A stretch of 15,119 nucleotides of DNA from Actinomycetes bacterium (GTDB taxonomy: Bacteria; Actinomycetota; Acidimicrobiia; Acidimicrobiales; Microtrichaceae), in assembly GCA_023434535.1 (NCBI GenBank), contig JAEYSR010000134.1, positions 1-15,119 of the forward strand, written 5' to 3'. Below the pieces are notes generated by a model. The model did no database searches. It was not told the origin of the DNA and was given only the letters and a program-made list of their open reading frames with translations. This document shows positions 8,301 through 13,384 of the stretch, in pieces; the stretch's first letter is position 1; every line of letters begins with the position of its first letter. Position numbers and translations under genes: made by a program.

Positions 8301-8630
8301 ATCGCTGCGCTCAAAGACCTGCGAGAAGGCCGTACGGGACTCGACGATCTCCCGGCCCACCGTCGCCTTCGGGTCATAGCCGCCAGCAGGGCCCTCCGAA
8401 ACCGGGCGCCCGTCGTCTTCGACCACCGGATAGGTCGGCGGAACGACCGGATCCGAGAGCCTCTCCGAGGGGTGGCCCGGAACAGAACCAGCCGACGGGA
8501 ACGGCGCATCCTTCGACTCTCCAGCCAGCGCAAGCACCGTTGACGCCGCACCCACGAACGGATCTGCGATGAACGCCACCGCGCCCACCACCAACACCAC
8601 CACGAACACTCGCTGCTTCAGCACCGCCAC
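1845..8630 (-). CDS. Giant secreted Rhs/YD-repeat protein, likely polymorphic toxin
   Basis: This 2261-residue protein starts at GTG 8630, with GGAGGA five bases upstream. Residues about 7-36 form a signal peptide or anchor (VFVVVLVVGAVAF). Next are a beta-rich region with an FPVVIDP motif near 376, a DNRLRE-like domain to about 540 and a fibronectin-like stretch (550-655). VNASTGNAMF near 665 opens the Rhs shell. YD repeats (YDGNGR, YDSAGR, YDDAGR, YDNLGR) run from about 960. They are interrupted by a PA14-like domain at about 1113-1262 (GLAAEYWNN) and an alpha/beta domain at about 1724-1932 (ALLVVGNPS). The Rhs-associated core (ARQYHVALGRFLEVDP...YSYVSDPVNRSDLTGL) ends at residue 2103, followed by a unique 158-residue tip. 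Such shells encapsulate a C-terminal effector used against neighbouring cells or in contact signalling. No frameshift is seen. Domain borders are approximate and rest on recognised motifs. Confidence 0.93.
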   Translation of the reverse strand: MAVLKQRVFVVVLVVGAVAFIADPFVGAASTVLALAGESKDAPFPSAGSVPGHPSERLSDPVVPPTYPVVEDDGRPVSEGPAGGYDPKATVGREIVESRTAFSQVFERSDGLKQVAVSPEPVAYDAGGGRFELIDTSVEQTKAGLAASKNSFRVEFAPSDVGVTVTLPSGREVESRPASLDGVAPAAVVEPTVDKSDDSVVWFRQVWPGVDLRYTVRATGVSEDVVFTAAPKGAGAVSFAVRGAELDAGWSSPAPAEKAQGATSIPERPVTRSDLLSNVSGIGKVAERPVEDAAFARLAGSAERPAGALPTLVARDDLGGEAKFGEVAVVAGADPQFVVDEVARPLVRTAVTKPGESLVELSVDPTWMSTLSAESFPVVIDPDFWVGPPGWVSYLGFTSTACGSVSPYCGHRTGHPVIAGYPFSTWRSVNLMDLTSDMTNYGLAGSGHTQLVAAAAWMNQNAGYTGSTTIRIREATAFSWDGIGAGAVIQNGTATTPYAFDLTSYMQSKFAASSPVFAFGIESDANFYSYKDLGFSILMVINDAPPVAPLEAPANGADWFAQTVDSAPTLQVGAVTDSTLGSGFTGVKYGFAVSMTQPAVNVYTGDVATQGFSYSRTFPLVASNLKDGAIYYWRAWTDDGIARTASPVYAFRFDRRLGTSGPSPYTDVGPVKVNASTGNAMFTWKQRPVTTLGGGASVSLTYNSLLNAGSSVIEATPGLPAGWMASWGDLPVTRLEVEPGGSAVVRLADGGKDAFQWEPVSGGWSPVDPLQFTLLRTITSGSGTTYQWDSPTGWIVNFDATGKIIDASQQGDDVSPTSLGFEWGTSGSTTVLRKVIDPVVASQGRRMNIYYGGDAQCPTSPPSLTAVAPAGKICKIVHMDGSAQVFWYTVPPGPQQIARIVDDANGNLGTGTDDQLVWDLTWNASWTMSSIVSPQTNRQIAAGALPHDALGNLTTPSNHRVDLAYDGNGRISSVTGEKPDATHVRPQVNFAYPSATVTTATDANRTEPNGYTTRWTVDARGRATKIEDRMGRATFTQWRDADTDQVSWTDTQSLDSAGNPVFLRSGTVYDDRGRPTEKWGPANRTEFGATSETTGTPTGGANTPKSATVYDGSMPGLAAEYWNNKTQFGPPAAHGYMAAAAQTTTGVPHSLIGGADNWSMRLTGSIQFPAAGTYTIKPFGYGPIRYQVRNQWADSWSTSDPGGTGTVAPEVTITIDPGDVGKWYPIYIDTADGGGTGGVDIKWVAPGGSLQQVPPQYLRPEFGLAMQSTTRVDGATDITTAVSYDDPDTTTLNESYLGIPRVTTIDPGGANRQTIEKYEASGTGSYLRRLSRQLPSGSGSKVNYAYYTPTDGPIAAVCGVGAGVAQLGALKRTTQADPDGAGPETALVREYVYDSAGRPVGYRSSTAIASEPWTCTSYDDAGRVAQISYPAWNGQPARNVTTNYSVGDPTYTSVTDSAGAITTHTDWAGRTISSTDTLGITTTASYDNLGRVTSRGPAAALQGYTYGSDDQITQVTLNSQVVAVPSYDSLTRMTSVTYPSGTGNAGNGTTGTFGFDDRGLPKKVQWNGPGAALITSDEVTSRDQLQRIVNQSTDGFDPNGTTPNYTYAATGELTGAVGFNATPASGAATRTTAYSYAATGGCGTATTAGANSNRSAKTVNGTPVTYCYDHADRLTATTEPTVSQASVASRSLTYDSHGNTTRLGAQTMGYDIADRHTMTAAPITSNKTALLVVGNPSSMGTRDTWLQTQLTNLGWTVTVGDDDTVTSSSATGKRLVLLSESVTQSGVSTKFTNVTIPVITAEPFLTDELGMTTSSTSNQGGTSGSTETQTTITATGATSQLGGGFNTGSSTIAPPGVDLSWGKPNSNAIVAATLTSDSTKATVFAYETGTQMVSGYAPARRATWLHYTANPANLNANAATLFAGIVTWATSTQVTYIRDAADSIVERKVNGETVAKYSGPLSINGAGAVTDITFPLPGGATYRKTITPGTVAFTYPNLAGHNVASANNLGVKQGTTTVYDPDGMLAAGSLADTHPGSFDNSWHGGGDVKVETEAGLQPVIEMGARQYHVALGRFLEVDPVEGGVANDYSYVSDPVNRSDLTGLTNNGHSLCGWYSQMYCWDYRNPQFFLIREVITPWAWDKSSFPEPSLNGGLSASKKYVGNQKRISIETWSRLTQHRLFTITYLAVEYRSVFSLATFNWGPLQWESYGYGIVYINNHVGIGRSYSIIENGRERIVDGNKFYEELAIDLYIDTIAGWVLVK

Positions 8631-8635
8631 TGATC

Positions 8636-8684
8636 TCCTCCGCTGACCTGCTACCAGCCAGACGGAGGACTAACACGTTCCTCC
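8636..8684 (-). promoter_or_regulatory. Possible alternative pairing in the Rhs leader around the ribosome-binding site
   Basis: In the minus-strand leader, GGAGGA (8684-8679), TCCTCC (8669-8664) and the ribosome-binding GGAGGA (8641-8636) follow one another. TCCTCC can pair with either purine block. Pairing with the second would hide the ribosome-binding site of the Rhs gene; the first block overlaps the large hairpin by two bases. Six-base pairings of this kind can arise by chance, so this is a weak suggestion. Confidence 0.25.
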
Positions 8685-8726
8685 TTCCGCCAGTAGTGGG
8701 GACAAGTCCCCACTACTGGCGGAAGG
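8683..8726. repeat. 44-nt perfect hairpin (20-bp arms) upstream of the Rhs gene
   Basis: The arms 8683-8702 and 8707-8726 are exact reverse complements over 20 bp (half sequence CCTTCCGCCAGTAGTGGGGA) with the loop CAAG. It lies 52 bases before the GTG start of the Rhs gene. No T-run follows on either strand, so it is not a standard terminator. A long perfect stem may be an RNA leader structure, a protein-binding dyad, or the remnant of a mobile-element end or extragenic palindromic repeat. The perfect arms suggest recent origin or selection. Confidence 0.7.
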
Positions 8727-8822
8727 CTGGGCCAAGGACGCAAGCACGAGCGATGTCAGCACCCTTGACACGTCACGTCACCAGTTCCCGCGTGTCCTTC
8801 ACCCCCTGGGTTCGTCGCCTCC

Positions 8823-8868
8823 TGTCGCACCTCACCGCAATGCGGAGACCCAACGACCAGGTGCGACA
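8823..8868. repeat. Nested inverted repeats in the island-edge intergenic region
   Basis: TGTCGCACCT (8823-8832) and AGGTGCGACA (8859-8868) are perfect 10-bp arms. Between them CCGCA-A-TGCGG (8835-8845) forms a second small dyad. Together they could fold into a stem with an internal hairpin or bind a regulator. No gene is supported between 8727 and 8956. Confidence 0.45.
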
Positions 8869-8895
8869 CAATGCGCCGCGTCTCGCCCCTAAGAC

Positions 8896-8918
8896 CGGGG
8901 CACAAGCTCGGGGCACAA
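8896..8918. repeat. Short tandem direct repeat CGGGGCACAA
   Basis: CGGGGCACAA occurs at 8896-8905 and again at 8909-8918, a 13-bp period (a little over one helical turn). Such spacing would place two identical sites close to the same face of the DNA. It may be a regulator site for the Rhs promoter; no function can be assigned. Confidence 0.35.
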
Positions 8919-8956
8919 ACCACCGACTCTGGGCGGGTTTCAGCGGCTCCTGACGG

Positions 8957-9055
8957 TCAGCTCCAAGCGCTGGCGGGCGGAATACGGCGGATCCCCTGCA
9001 ACGACGCCGTACCAACGAACAACTCGTAGGTGCCGTCGACCAGGTGGACCTGCAT
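8957..9055 (-). pseudogene. Truncated 5' end of a 5'-3' exonuclease (flap nuclease-like) gene
   Basis: ATG at 9055, preceded by GGGAGGGTG at ribosome-binding distance, opens a frame starting MQVHLVDGTYELF. I recognise this as the N-terminus of an actinobacterial 5'-3' exonuclease family, whose members begin with VHLVDGTYELFR and normally run to about 300 residues. After residue 13 (codon ending at 9017) the likeness stops: VGTASLQGIRRIPPASAWS and a stop at 8957 follow. The gene is therefore a 32-codon remnant with an intact start signal, cut near 9016. This coincides with the change from the very GC-rich right half to the all-minus-strand left half. The identification rests on memory of one conserved motif, which is distinctive but short. 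Confidence 0.6.
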
Positions 9056-9086
9056 GGGTGCACCCTCCCACAGGCCGGTCCTCCGC

Positions 9087-9092
9087 GGAACT
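9087..9092 (+). promoter_or_regulatory. GGAACT, possible ECF-type -35 element
   Basis: GGAACT is the classic -35 of many ECF sigma promoters. It lies 38-43 bases upstream of the sigma gene start at 9130. No convincing -10 partner is visible at 16-18 bases, so autoregulation is only a possibility. Confidence 0.25.
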
Positions 9093-9107
9093 GGGCGTGT
9101 CCGTGTA

Positions 9108-9126
9108 ACGATCCGGGCCGGATCGT
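9108..9126. promoter_or_regulatory. 19-bp perfect palindrome just before the sigma gene start
   Basis: ACGATCCGG (9108-9116), one central G, then CCGGATCGT (9118-9126) form a perfect dyad. It ends three bases before the first possible start codon (TTG 9130), where a ribosome-binding site would normally be. It could be an operator over the transcription start or a hairpin limiting translation of the sigma factor. Confidence 0.6.
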
Positions 9127-9129
9127 CCC

Positions 9130-9627
9130 TTGGAAGGGGTGAGGACGACGGAGGTCGAGTTCGGCGAGCGGGTGCGCGACGTCTGGGAGCGCGACCACGC
9201 CCGGCTGTGGCGGTCGGTCCTGGCGTGGTCGGGCAGCGCCGAGGTGGCGTCCGACGCCGTGGCGGAGGCCTTCGCCCAGGTCCTACGCCGCGGCGACGAC
9301 GTCCACGACCCCGCGGCCTGGGTCTGGCGCGCCGCGTTCCGCATCGCCGGGGGCCTCCTGGCGGAGAAGCGGCCTCTGCCGCTGCCGGACGGTCCGGGCC
9401 CGGAGCCGCCCGCGACGACCGGTGACCCTGCCGACTCGCTCGCGCTCGTCACCGCTCTCTCGACGCTGGAGGAGCGCGACCGCCGTGTGGTGGTCCTCGC
9501 ACTCGTCGGCGGCTGGACCGCCGAGGAGATCGCGACCCTGGACGAGTCGTCTCCCGGAGCCGTTCGCGTCCGGCTGCACAGGGCGCGCCAGCGCGTCCGG
9601 GACGCATTGGAGGTGCACCATGGCTGA
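9130..9627 (+). CDS. ECF-like RNA polymerase sigma factor
   Basis: The 165-residue frame has a sigma-70 region 2 (about residues 11-75, VWERDHARLWRSVLAWSGSAEVASDAVAEAFAQVL) and a region 4 helix-turn-helix (about 105-160, LSTLEERDRRVVVLALVGGWTAEEIA...SPGAVRVRLHRARQRV). This is the two-domain layout of ECF sigma factors, which direct RNA polymerase to a small regulon. The start is uncertain: TTG 9130 follows a palindrome and has no ribosome-binding site, GTG 9139 has one too close, and GTG 9172 would trim region 2. The gene overlaps the next by 8 bases, so the pair is co-translated. The region 2 -10 recognition helix is less typical than in the second sigma factor of this window. The signal it answers to is unknown. 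Confidence 0.85.
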   Translation: MEGVRTTEVEFGERVRDVWERDHARLWRSVLAWSGSAEVASDAVAEAFAQVLRRGDDVHDPAAWVWRAAFRIAGGLLAEKRPLPLPDGPGPEPPATTGDPADSLALVTALSTLEERDRRVVVLALVGGWTAEEIATLDESSPGAVRVRLHRARQRVRDALEVHHG

Positions 9628-10972
9628 TCCGCTCGCCGAGGCGATCGCCGAGCTCGAGGCCGTCCCGGCCGGCGTGACCTGGGACGACGTGACGGCTCGC
9701 ACGGCGTCGACACCGCTCCGACCGGAACCGGACCGGCCCGCCGGGCACCGGACCGCTCGCCGATGGGCGCTGGCCGTGGCCGCCGTCGTCGTCGCGTTGA
9801 TCGGCGCCGGAGTCTGGTCGGCGTCGGACGACGGCACGGACCTCGACACCACGGACACGACTGCGCCGGGTCCGTCGCCGTTCGCGGAGTGGGCGCCGGG
9901 CTGGACCACGATCGACGTGGGCCCGGTCCCCCACCTGGGTTCCGCGGCGCTGGCCTGGATCGACGACTCGCTGGTGGTGGCCGGCGGCGTCGCCGGCGAC
10001 GGAGCGACGCAGGCGCGGGCCTTCCGCTTCCGACCGGCGGACCGGACCTGGACCGAGCTGCCCGTCCCGCCGTTCTCGCCGACCGCGCTCGTGGCCGCCG
10101 GCGACGTGCTGGTGGCCGTGGGCGAGGTCGACCCCTCGCAGTCCCTGCCGAGCGAAGCCCATCAGTGGGCGACGCTCCGGGTCGGAGATGGGGGCTGGCG
10201 ATCCCACGGTCTCGCGTTCTCCGCCCCGGCTCTCGTCGCCGCCGGTGCGGCGAACACGGGCGGCGGCAGAGCCGCGCTGGTCTGGACCGGGCAACGGGTC
10301 ATCGACGTGGCACACGGAACGGTGCTCGACCCGGCCACGGGGACCGCCGACATGCTGCCCATGCCCGACGACGTCGTCCCCTACTCGCACCTCCTCTACG
10401 CCAACCCGGTGTGGACCGGTCGGCAGGTGGTGCTGGTCGGGTGGAGCGACCGGCCGGGCCTGGCGTGGGACGCCATAGGATCGGAATGGACCGACGTCCC
10501 GGCCCCGATCACGCCGGCCGAGCGGCCCGCCGTGGTCGGCAGCTCGGCGGCCGTCGTCACCGGGGACGGCCGGATCGTCCTGGTCAGCGGCGGAACGATC
10601 AACGACGAGACCGGCTGGTCGGGCGGCGGCGTGGCGGCCGCCTTCGACGACGCCACCGGCCGGTGGGAGCGGCTGCCGCACATCCCCGCTCCCGCCACCA
10701 CCAACTGCCCGTACCGGTTGGTGGCGGTCGCGGGACAGCCGGTCGTCATCCCGTGTGACGGGTGGGACGGGACGGGAGAGCCGCTCCGCCTCACCCCCGA
10801 CGACGGCTGGACGTCGATCGGACCTATCCCGGGCCTGCCGGCGAGGTGGGCCGGATCTCTCCTCGGCACCGAAGAGGCGCTGTTCGTCTGGACCACCTCG
10901 ACCGACACGACGAACGATCCCGACGCGCCCTACACGGCGGGCGCGGCGTGGATCCCGACCGACCCGGGTTAG
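9620..10972 (+). CDS. Single-helix membrane protein with beta-propeller-like outer domain, probable sigma-factor partner
   Basis: From ATG 9620 (GGAGGTG five bases upstream) this is a 450-residue protein. Residues 1-45 are cytoplasmic (AEAIAELEAVPAGVTWDDVTART), 49-66 form one transmembrane helix (WALAVAAVVVALIGAGVW), and a Thr/Asp-rich linker follows. The outer part from about 88 on has repeated units ending in patterns such as FRFRPADRTWTELPVPP, WDAIGSEWTDVPAP and FDDATGRWERLPHIP, as in Kelch-like beta-propellers. There is no zinc-binding HxxxCxxC motif in the cytoplasmic part. The 8-base overlap with the sigma gene and the topology suggest an anti-sigma factor or membrane sensor for it, but sequence alone does not prove binding. 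It converges on the next gene, the two stops overlapping by four bases. Confidence 0.75.
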   Translation: MADPLAEAIAELEAVPAGVTWDDVTARTASTPLRPEPDRPAGHRTARRWALAVAAVVVALIGAGVWSASDDGTDLDTTDTTAPGPSPFAEWAPGWTTIDVGPVPHLGSAALAWIDDSLVVAGGVAGDGATQARAFRFRPADRTWTELPVPPFSPTALVAAGDVLVAVGEVDPSQSLPSEAHQWATLRVGDGGWRSHGLAFSAPALVAAGAANTGGGRAALVWTGQRVIDVAHGTVLDPATGTADMLPMPDDVVPYSHLLYANPVWTGRQVVLVGWSDRPGLAWDAIGSEWTDVPAPITPAERPAVVGSSAAVVTGDGRIVLVSGGTINDETGWSGGGVAAAFDDATGRWERLPHIPAPATTNCPYRLVAVAGQPVVIPCDGWDGTGEPLRLTPDDGWTSIGPIPGLPARWAGSLLGTEEALFVWTTSTDTTNDPDAPYTAGAAWIPTDPG

Positions 10973-12093
10973 GACCCCTCCTCCGCCCAACCGGCTGTCA
11001 CATTCCCGGTCCTGGCCGGGTGTTGTGACAGCCAGTTCGGCGCGGAGCGCGATCCCACTCTCGAACTCACCAGGACGATGACCGACCACACCAGCGTCCC
11101 CGCCGAGGCGCCGAGCAGCACGACCACGACGGACCGGGCGACGTCGGGGTCGAGAGCTGTCGGCACCTGCGAGCTGGAGAGCCAGCCACCCGCACCAGCT
11201 GCGGTCAGCAGCAGCGTCACGGCGGCAGCGCCCGCCGCCATCCCCGCGGCGTCGCGCCGGTTCCTGCGGCTCGTCCACGCCGCAGCGCCGAAGAGCGCCA
11301 CCGCCAGCACCGGGAGAGCGACCACCGGCAGCTTCTCCCGCGCCGGCTCGACGCTGTCGGCCCAGACGCCGAGCACGTGGAGCCCGAACGCCACGGTGCT
11401 CAGGGCCCACACCGCCACCAGGCCGCCCGTCGGGAACGCCAGGAGCCCCGCCGTCGCCGCGACGGCGACGAGGGCCGCGACCACCCACCACTGCCAGGCC
11501 ACCGGGGGCGGGACCCACACGATCCGGCCGCTGACGTTCTCCACGCGGCCGTCGATCTCCAACGGGATGTCCCACGTCGCGACTTGGTGGACCCGGGACG
11601 GATCGCCGCGGACCGCGGCGGGGTCGTCGGTCATCCAGTGGGCGCGGTGGTCGTGCCAGACGGCGGTCGGACCGTCGGACACGCGTCGCCACTCCGGGGC
11701 GCCCTCACCCACACCCTCCGGCACGTCGGAGGTGGGCTCGAGGGCGTCGTTCAGGTACGCCGCCGTCGAGTTGGTGTTCTCGACGACACCGCCCCGACCG
11801 ACACGGAGGTACGGGTTGCCGTCGTAGTCGAGCACCACGACCTCGTCGGACGAGGTGTTGGTGAGCTCCATCCTGGTGCCGGCCTCGCCGACCCTGAAAC
11901 GCAGGCCGTCGACCTCGGGTGCGGAGACCACCTCCACCCGGTAGTTCGACGACGGGGTGCCGGCGCCGACCGCGTCGTGCGCCCCGGCCGGGGGCGCGGC
12001 GACGGCCGACCACAGGACCACCCCGACGGCGACCGGGATCAGGCGTCGGCCTGCCCGCGCCGCGACCCGCAACGTGGAGGGGCGACCCGTCAT
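10969..12093 (-). CDS. Secreted/membrane protein with His cluster, copper-associated
   Basis: The 374-residue protein starts at ATG 12093, overlapping the anti-sigma stop as ATGA. A signal peptide (about 1-38, ending PPAGAH) would leave His as the mature first residue, as in CopC copper proteins. Residues 39-198 form an outer beta-rich domain with NYRVEVVSAPEVDGLRFRV, LTNTSSDEVVVLDYDGNPYLRV and the cluster WHDHRAHWM (146-154), a plausible metal site. The C-terminal part has about five membrane helices (roughly 200-220, 224-245, 255-274, 284-304 and 320-344). I do not know a firm family name. The neighbours (PCuAC chaperone, ECF sigma, zinc anti-sigma) suggest a role in copper acquisition or delivery at the membrane. 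That function is inferred from context and the histidines. Confidence 0.7.
   Translation of the reverse strand: MTGRPSTLRVAARAGRRLIPVAVGVVLWSAVAAPPAGAHDAVGAGTPSSNYRVEVVSAPEVDGLRFRVGEAGTRMELTNTSSDEVVVLDYDGNPYLRVGRGGVVENTNSTAAYLNDALEPTSDVPEGVGEGAPEWRRVSDGPTAVWHDHRAHWMTDDPAAVRGDPSRVHQVATWDIPLEIDGRVENVSGRIVWVPPPVAWQWWVVAALVAVAATAGLLAFPTGGLVAVWALSTVAFGLHVLGVWADSVEPAREKLPVVALPVLAVALFGAAAWTSRRNRRDAAGMAAGAAAVTLLLTAAGAGGWLSSSQVPTALDPDVARSVVVVLLGASAGTLVWSVIVLVSSRVGSRSAPNWLSQHPARTGNVTAGWAEEGS
10993..11033. repeat. Long hairpin inside the 3' end of the His-cluster gene
   Basis: GGCTGTCACA (10993-11002) and TGTGACAGCC (11024-11033) are perfect 10-bp arms; inside, CCCGG and CCGGG add a 5-bp stem. It starts 20 bases after the stop of the plus-strand membrane-protein gene while still within the coding sequence of the convergent minus-strand gene. 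It could limit read-through of the plus-strand operon. There is no T-run, so terminator activity is uncertain. Confidence 0.45.
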
Positions 12094-12734
12094 CCCCGGT
12101 CGTCGGGGACGACCCGCAACCCGACCTGATCGCCCGTCGGCGGCCGACTGCCCGGCGGGCGGGGGGCATCCGGCCTCTCCGGTCGGGCCAGCACCCACAG
12201 GAACACCGCGCTCGCCAGCTCGAGGAGGTGGACCGTCTCGTTCAGCAGCGGGACCCGGCCCTGGGCGACGTCGAACACCGTGGTGGCGGCGAGGGCGGCG
12301 ACCAGGACCACCGCCACGTTCAGCATCGTCCGGGCCCGGGCGGGCCGGGCGACCACCACGAGCAGCCCGACCGCGTACGCCAGGCTGAAGGCTCCGAGGT
12401 GCCTCAGGGAGTGGCTGTCGGGCTGATCCGCCAGGAAGTCGGGCACGGCCAGGACGATGATCTGGACCGCGACGAGCGCCAGCAGCCACCGGATCACCGG
12501 GGCGCTGCGCCTCCGGTCGTCGCGAGCGGTCCCCCGGACCACGTCACGGGAGAGGTCCGGGACCGCGGACGAGTCGTACACGGCCAGACGGCGACGGAGG
12601 GCGACCGTCGAGTCCTGGAACGCCCGGCACGACGGGCACCGGGCGACGTGCTCGTCGATCACGTCCTCGGGCACCCCGGGCTCCTCGCCGTCGGCTCGTG
12701 CCGAGATCGCGTCGCGGATGCCGTCGCAGTCCAT
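12090..12734 (-). CDS. Zinc-binding (zf-HC2) membrane anti-sigma factor
   Basis: The 214-residue protein starts at ATG 12734. C3, H29, C33 and C36 (DEHVARCPSCRAF) form the zinc anti-sigma motif HxxxCxxC with its upstream cysteine. After a linker, four hydrophobic helices follow at about 82-98, 113-129, 136-152 and 166-183, and then a Pro-rich cytoplasmic tail. In this family the N-terminal zinc domain binds and silences an ECF sigma factor until a signal releases it. The cognate sigma gene is divergent, 75 bases away (12810). The stop overlaps the start of the His-cluster membrane protein (ATGA), so the two are co-translated. The layout with several helices rather than one is common in actinobacterial members. 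No good ribosome-binding site precedes the start. Confidence 0.88.
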   Translation of the reverse strand: MDCDGIRDAISARADGEEPGVPEDVIDEHVARCPSCRAFQDSTVALRRRLAVYDSSAVPDLSRDVVRGTARDDRRRSAPVIRWLLALVAVQIIVLAVPDFLADQPDSHSLRHLGAFSLAYAVGLLVVVARPARARTMLNVAVVLVAALAATTVFDVAQGRVPLLNETVHLLELASAVFLWVLARPERPDAPRPPGSRPPTGDQVGLRVVPDDRG

Positions 12735-12763
12735 GGTCGTTGGTCGCTCCCGGCCCGGTCGGG

Positions 12764-12801
12764 GGTTCCGGCTTTGGCCGTGCGCCTCCAGCTCTGGAAC
12801 C
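12764..12801. promoter_or_regulatory. Divergent GGAACC motifs between sigma and anti-sigma genes
   Basis: GGAACC occurs on the minus strand at 12769-12764 and on the plus strand at 12796-12801, facing away from each other in the 75-bp gap. ECF promoters often use GGAAC as the -35. The minus copy is placed reasonably for the anti-sigma operon. The plus copy is only 8 bases before the sigma ATG, so it cannot be the -35 of a promoter for that full-length start. No clear -10 is seen for either. Confidence 0.3.
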
Positions 12802-12809
12802 ATCGTGGC

Positions 12810-13346
12810 ATGACCGGTCCGGACGCGCTGCGCGAGCTCCTGGCCCGCGCCGCCGAGGGCGACGACGTCGCCCTGTCGCACCTGGTGCGTCGCACGCAGT
12901 CCGACGTCTGGCGGCTCTGCACCGCCCTCGGCGACGAGGGCGAGGTCGAGGACCTGGTCCAGGAGACGTACCTGCGCATGATCCGATCGGTCGGATCCTT
13001 CCGCGGCGACTCGTCGGTCCGATCCTGGTTGCTGGCGATCGCCCGGAACACCTGCGCCGACCAGGTCCGCCGACGGACCCGCCAGCGTCGGCTCGTCGAC
13101 CGCCTGACCCAGCGGGCCGTCCCCGCCGATGTGCCGGCGCCGACGGAGCCGGACACTCTGCTGCAGATCCTGTCGGAGGACCGACGCGAGGCGTTCGTCC
13201 TCACCCAGATGCTCGACCTCTCCTACGAGGACGCGGCAGAGGTGCTGGGTTGTCCGGTGGGGACCATCCGATCCCGGGTCCATCGGGCCCGTGAGGACCT
13301 CGCGGCCCACGCCCGACGGGGGGCCGTCGGCGGCGTCGAGGGATGA
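12810..13346 (+). CDS. ECF RNA polymerase sigma factor (copper-cluster)
   Basis: The 178-residue protein from ATG 12810 has a canonical ECF layout. Region 2 (about 18-87) includes LVQETYLRMIRSVGSFRGDSSVRSWLLAIARNTCADQVRR. Region 4 (about 113-165) includes LSYEDAAEVLGCPVGTIRSRVHRAREDL. It directs RNA polymerase to stress or metal genes. The divergent zinc anti-sigma factor at 12734-12090 is its likely inhibitor. The PCuAC copper chaperone gene begins 35 bases downstream on the same strand, so both are probably one transcript. An ATG overlaps its TGA (13343-13345) and opens a 13-codon frame that ends on the PCuAC start. The ribosome-binding site is weak. Family assignment is firm; the copper link comes from context. 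Confidence 0.93.
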   Translation: MTGPDALRELLARAAEGDDVALSHLVRRTQSDVWRLCTALGDEGEVEDLVQETYLRMIRSVGSFRGDSSVRSWLLAIARNTCADQVRRRTRQRRLVDRLTQRAVPADVPAPTEPDTLLQILSEDRREAFVLTQMLDLSYEDAAEVLGCPVGTIRSRVHRAREDLAAHARRGAVGGVEG

Positions 13347-13384
13347 GCGCGCTCCCCGATCCGCAGCGGTGGGTCGGCTCGTGA
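13343..13384 (+). other. 13-codon bridging frame between sigma and PCuAC genes
   Basis: ATG 13343 overlaps the sigma stop as ATGA and encodes MSALPDPQRWVGS. Its TGA (13382-13384) overlaps the GTG start of the PCuAC gene as GTGA. Ribosomes could pass from one gene to the next through this mini-frame. It may equally be chance in GC-rich sequence; no protein function is suggested. Confidence 0.25.

Noticed and set aside
6840..8543. A 567-codon open frame antisense to the Rhs gene
   Set aside because: It is Arg/His/Pro-rich, as expected from the reverse strand of a GC-rich gene, and the opposite strand encodes clear Rhs-protein domains.
8764..8769. TTGACA, a perfect -35 box on the plus strand
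   Set aside because: No acceptable -10 box lies 16-18 bases downstream, and the nearest plus-strand gene starts 360 bases away.
8696..8953. An 85-codon open frame on the plus strand in the Rhs upstream region
   Set aside because: It begins inside the perfect hairpin, has no ribosome-binding site and no recognisable protein pattern. Its residues look like translated non-coding GC-rich sequence.
9449..11692. A 747-codon minus-strand frame across the sigma/propeller genes
   Set aside because: The composition is Arg/Gly/Ala/Pro-rich without domains, and it overlaps two well-supported genes on the plus strand and one in another frame on the minus strand.
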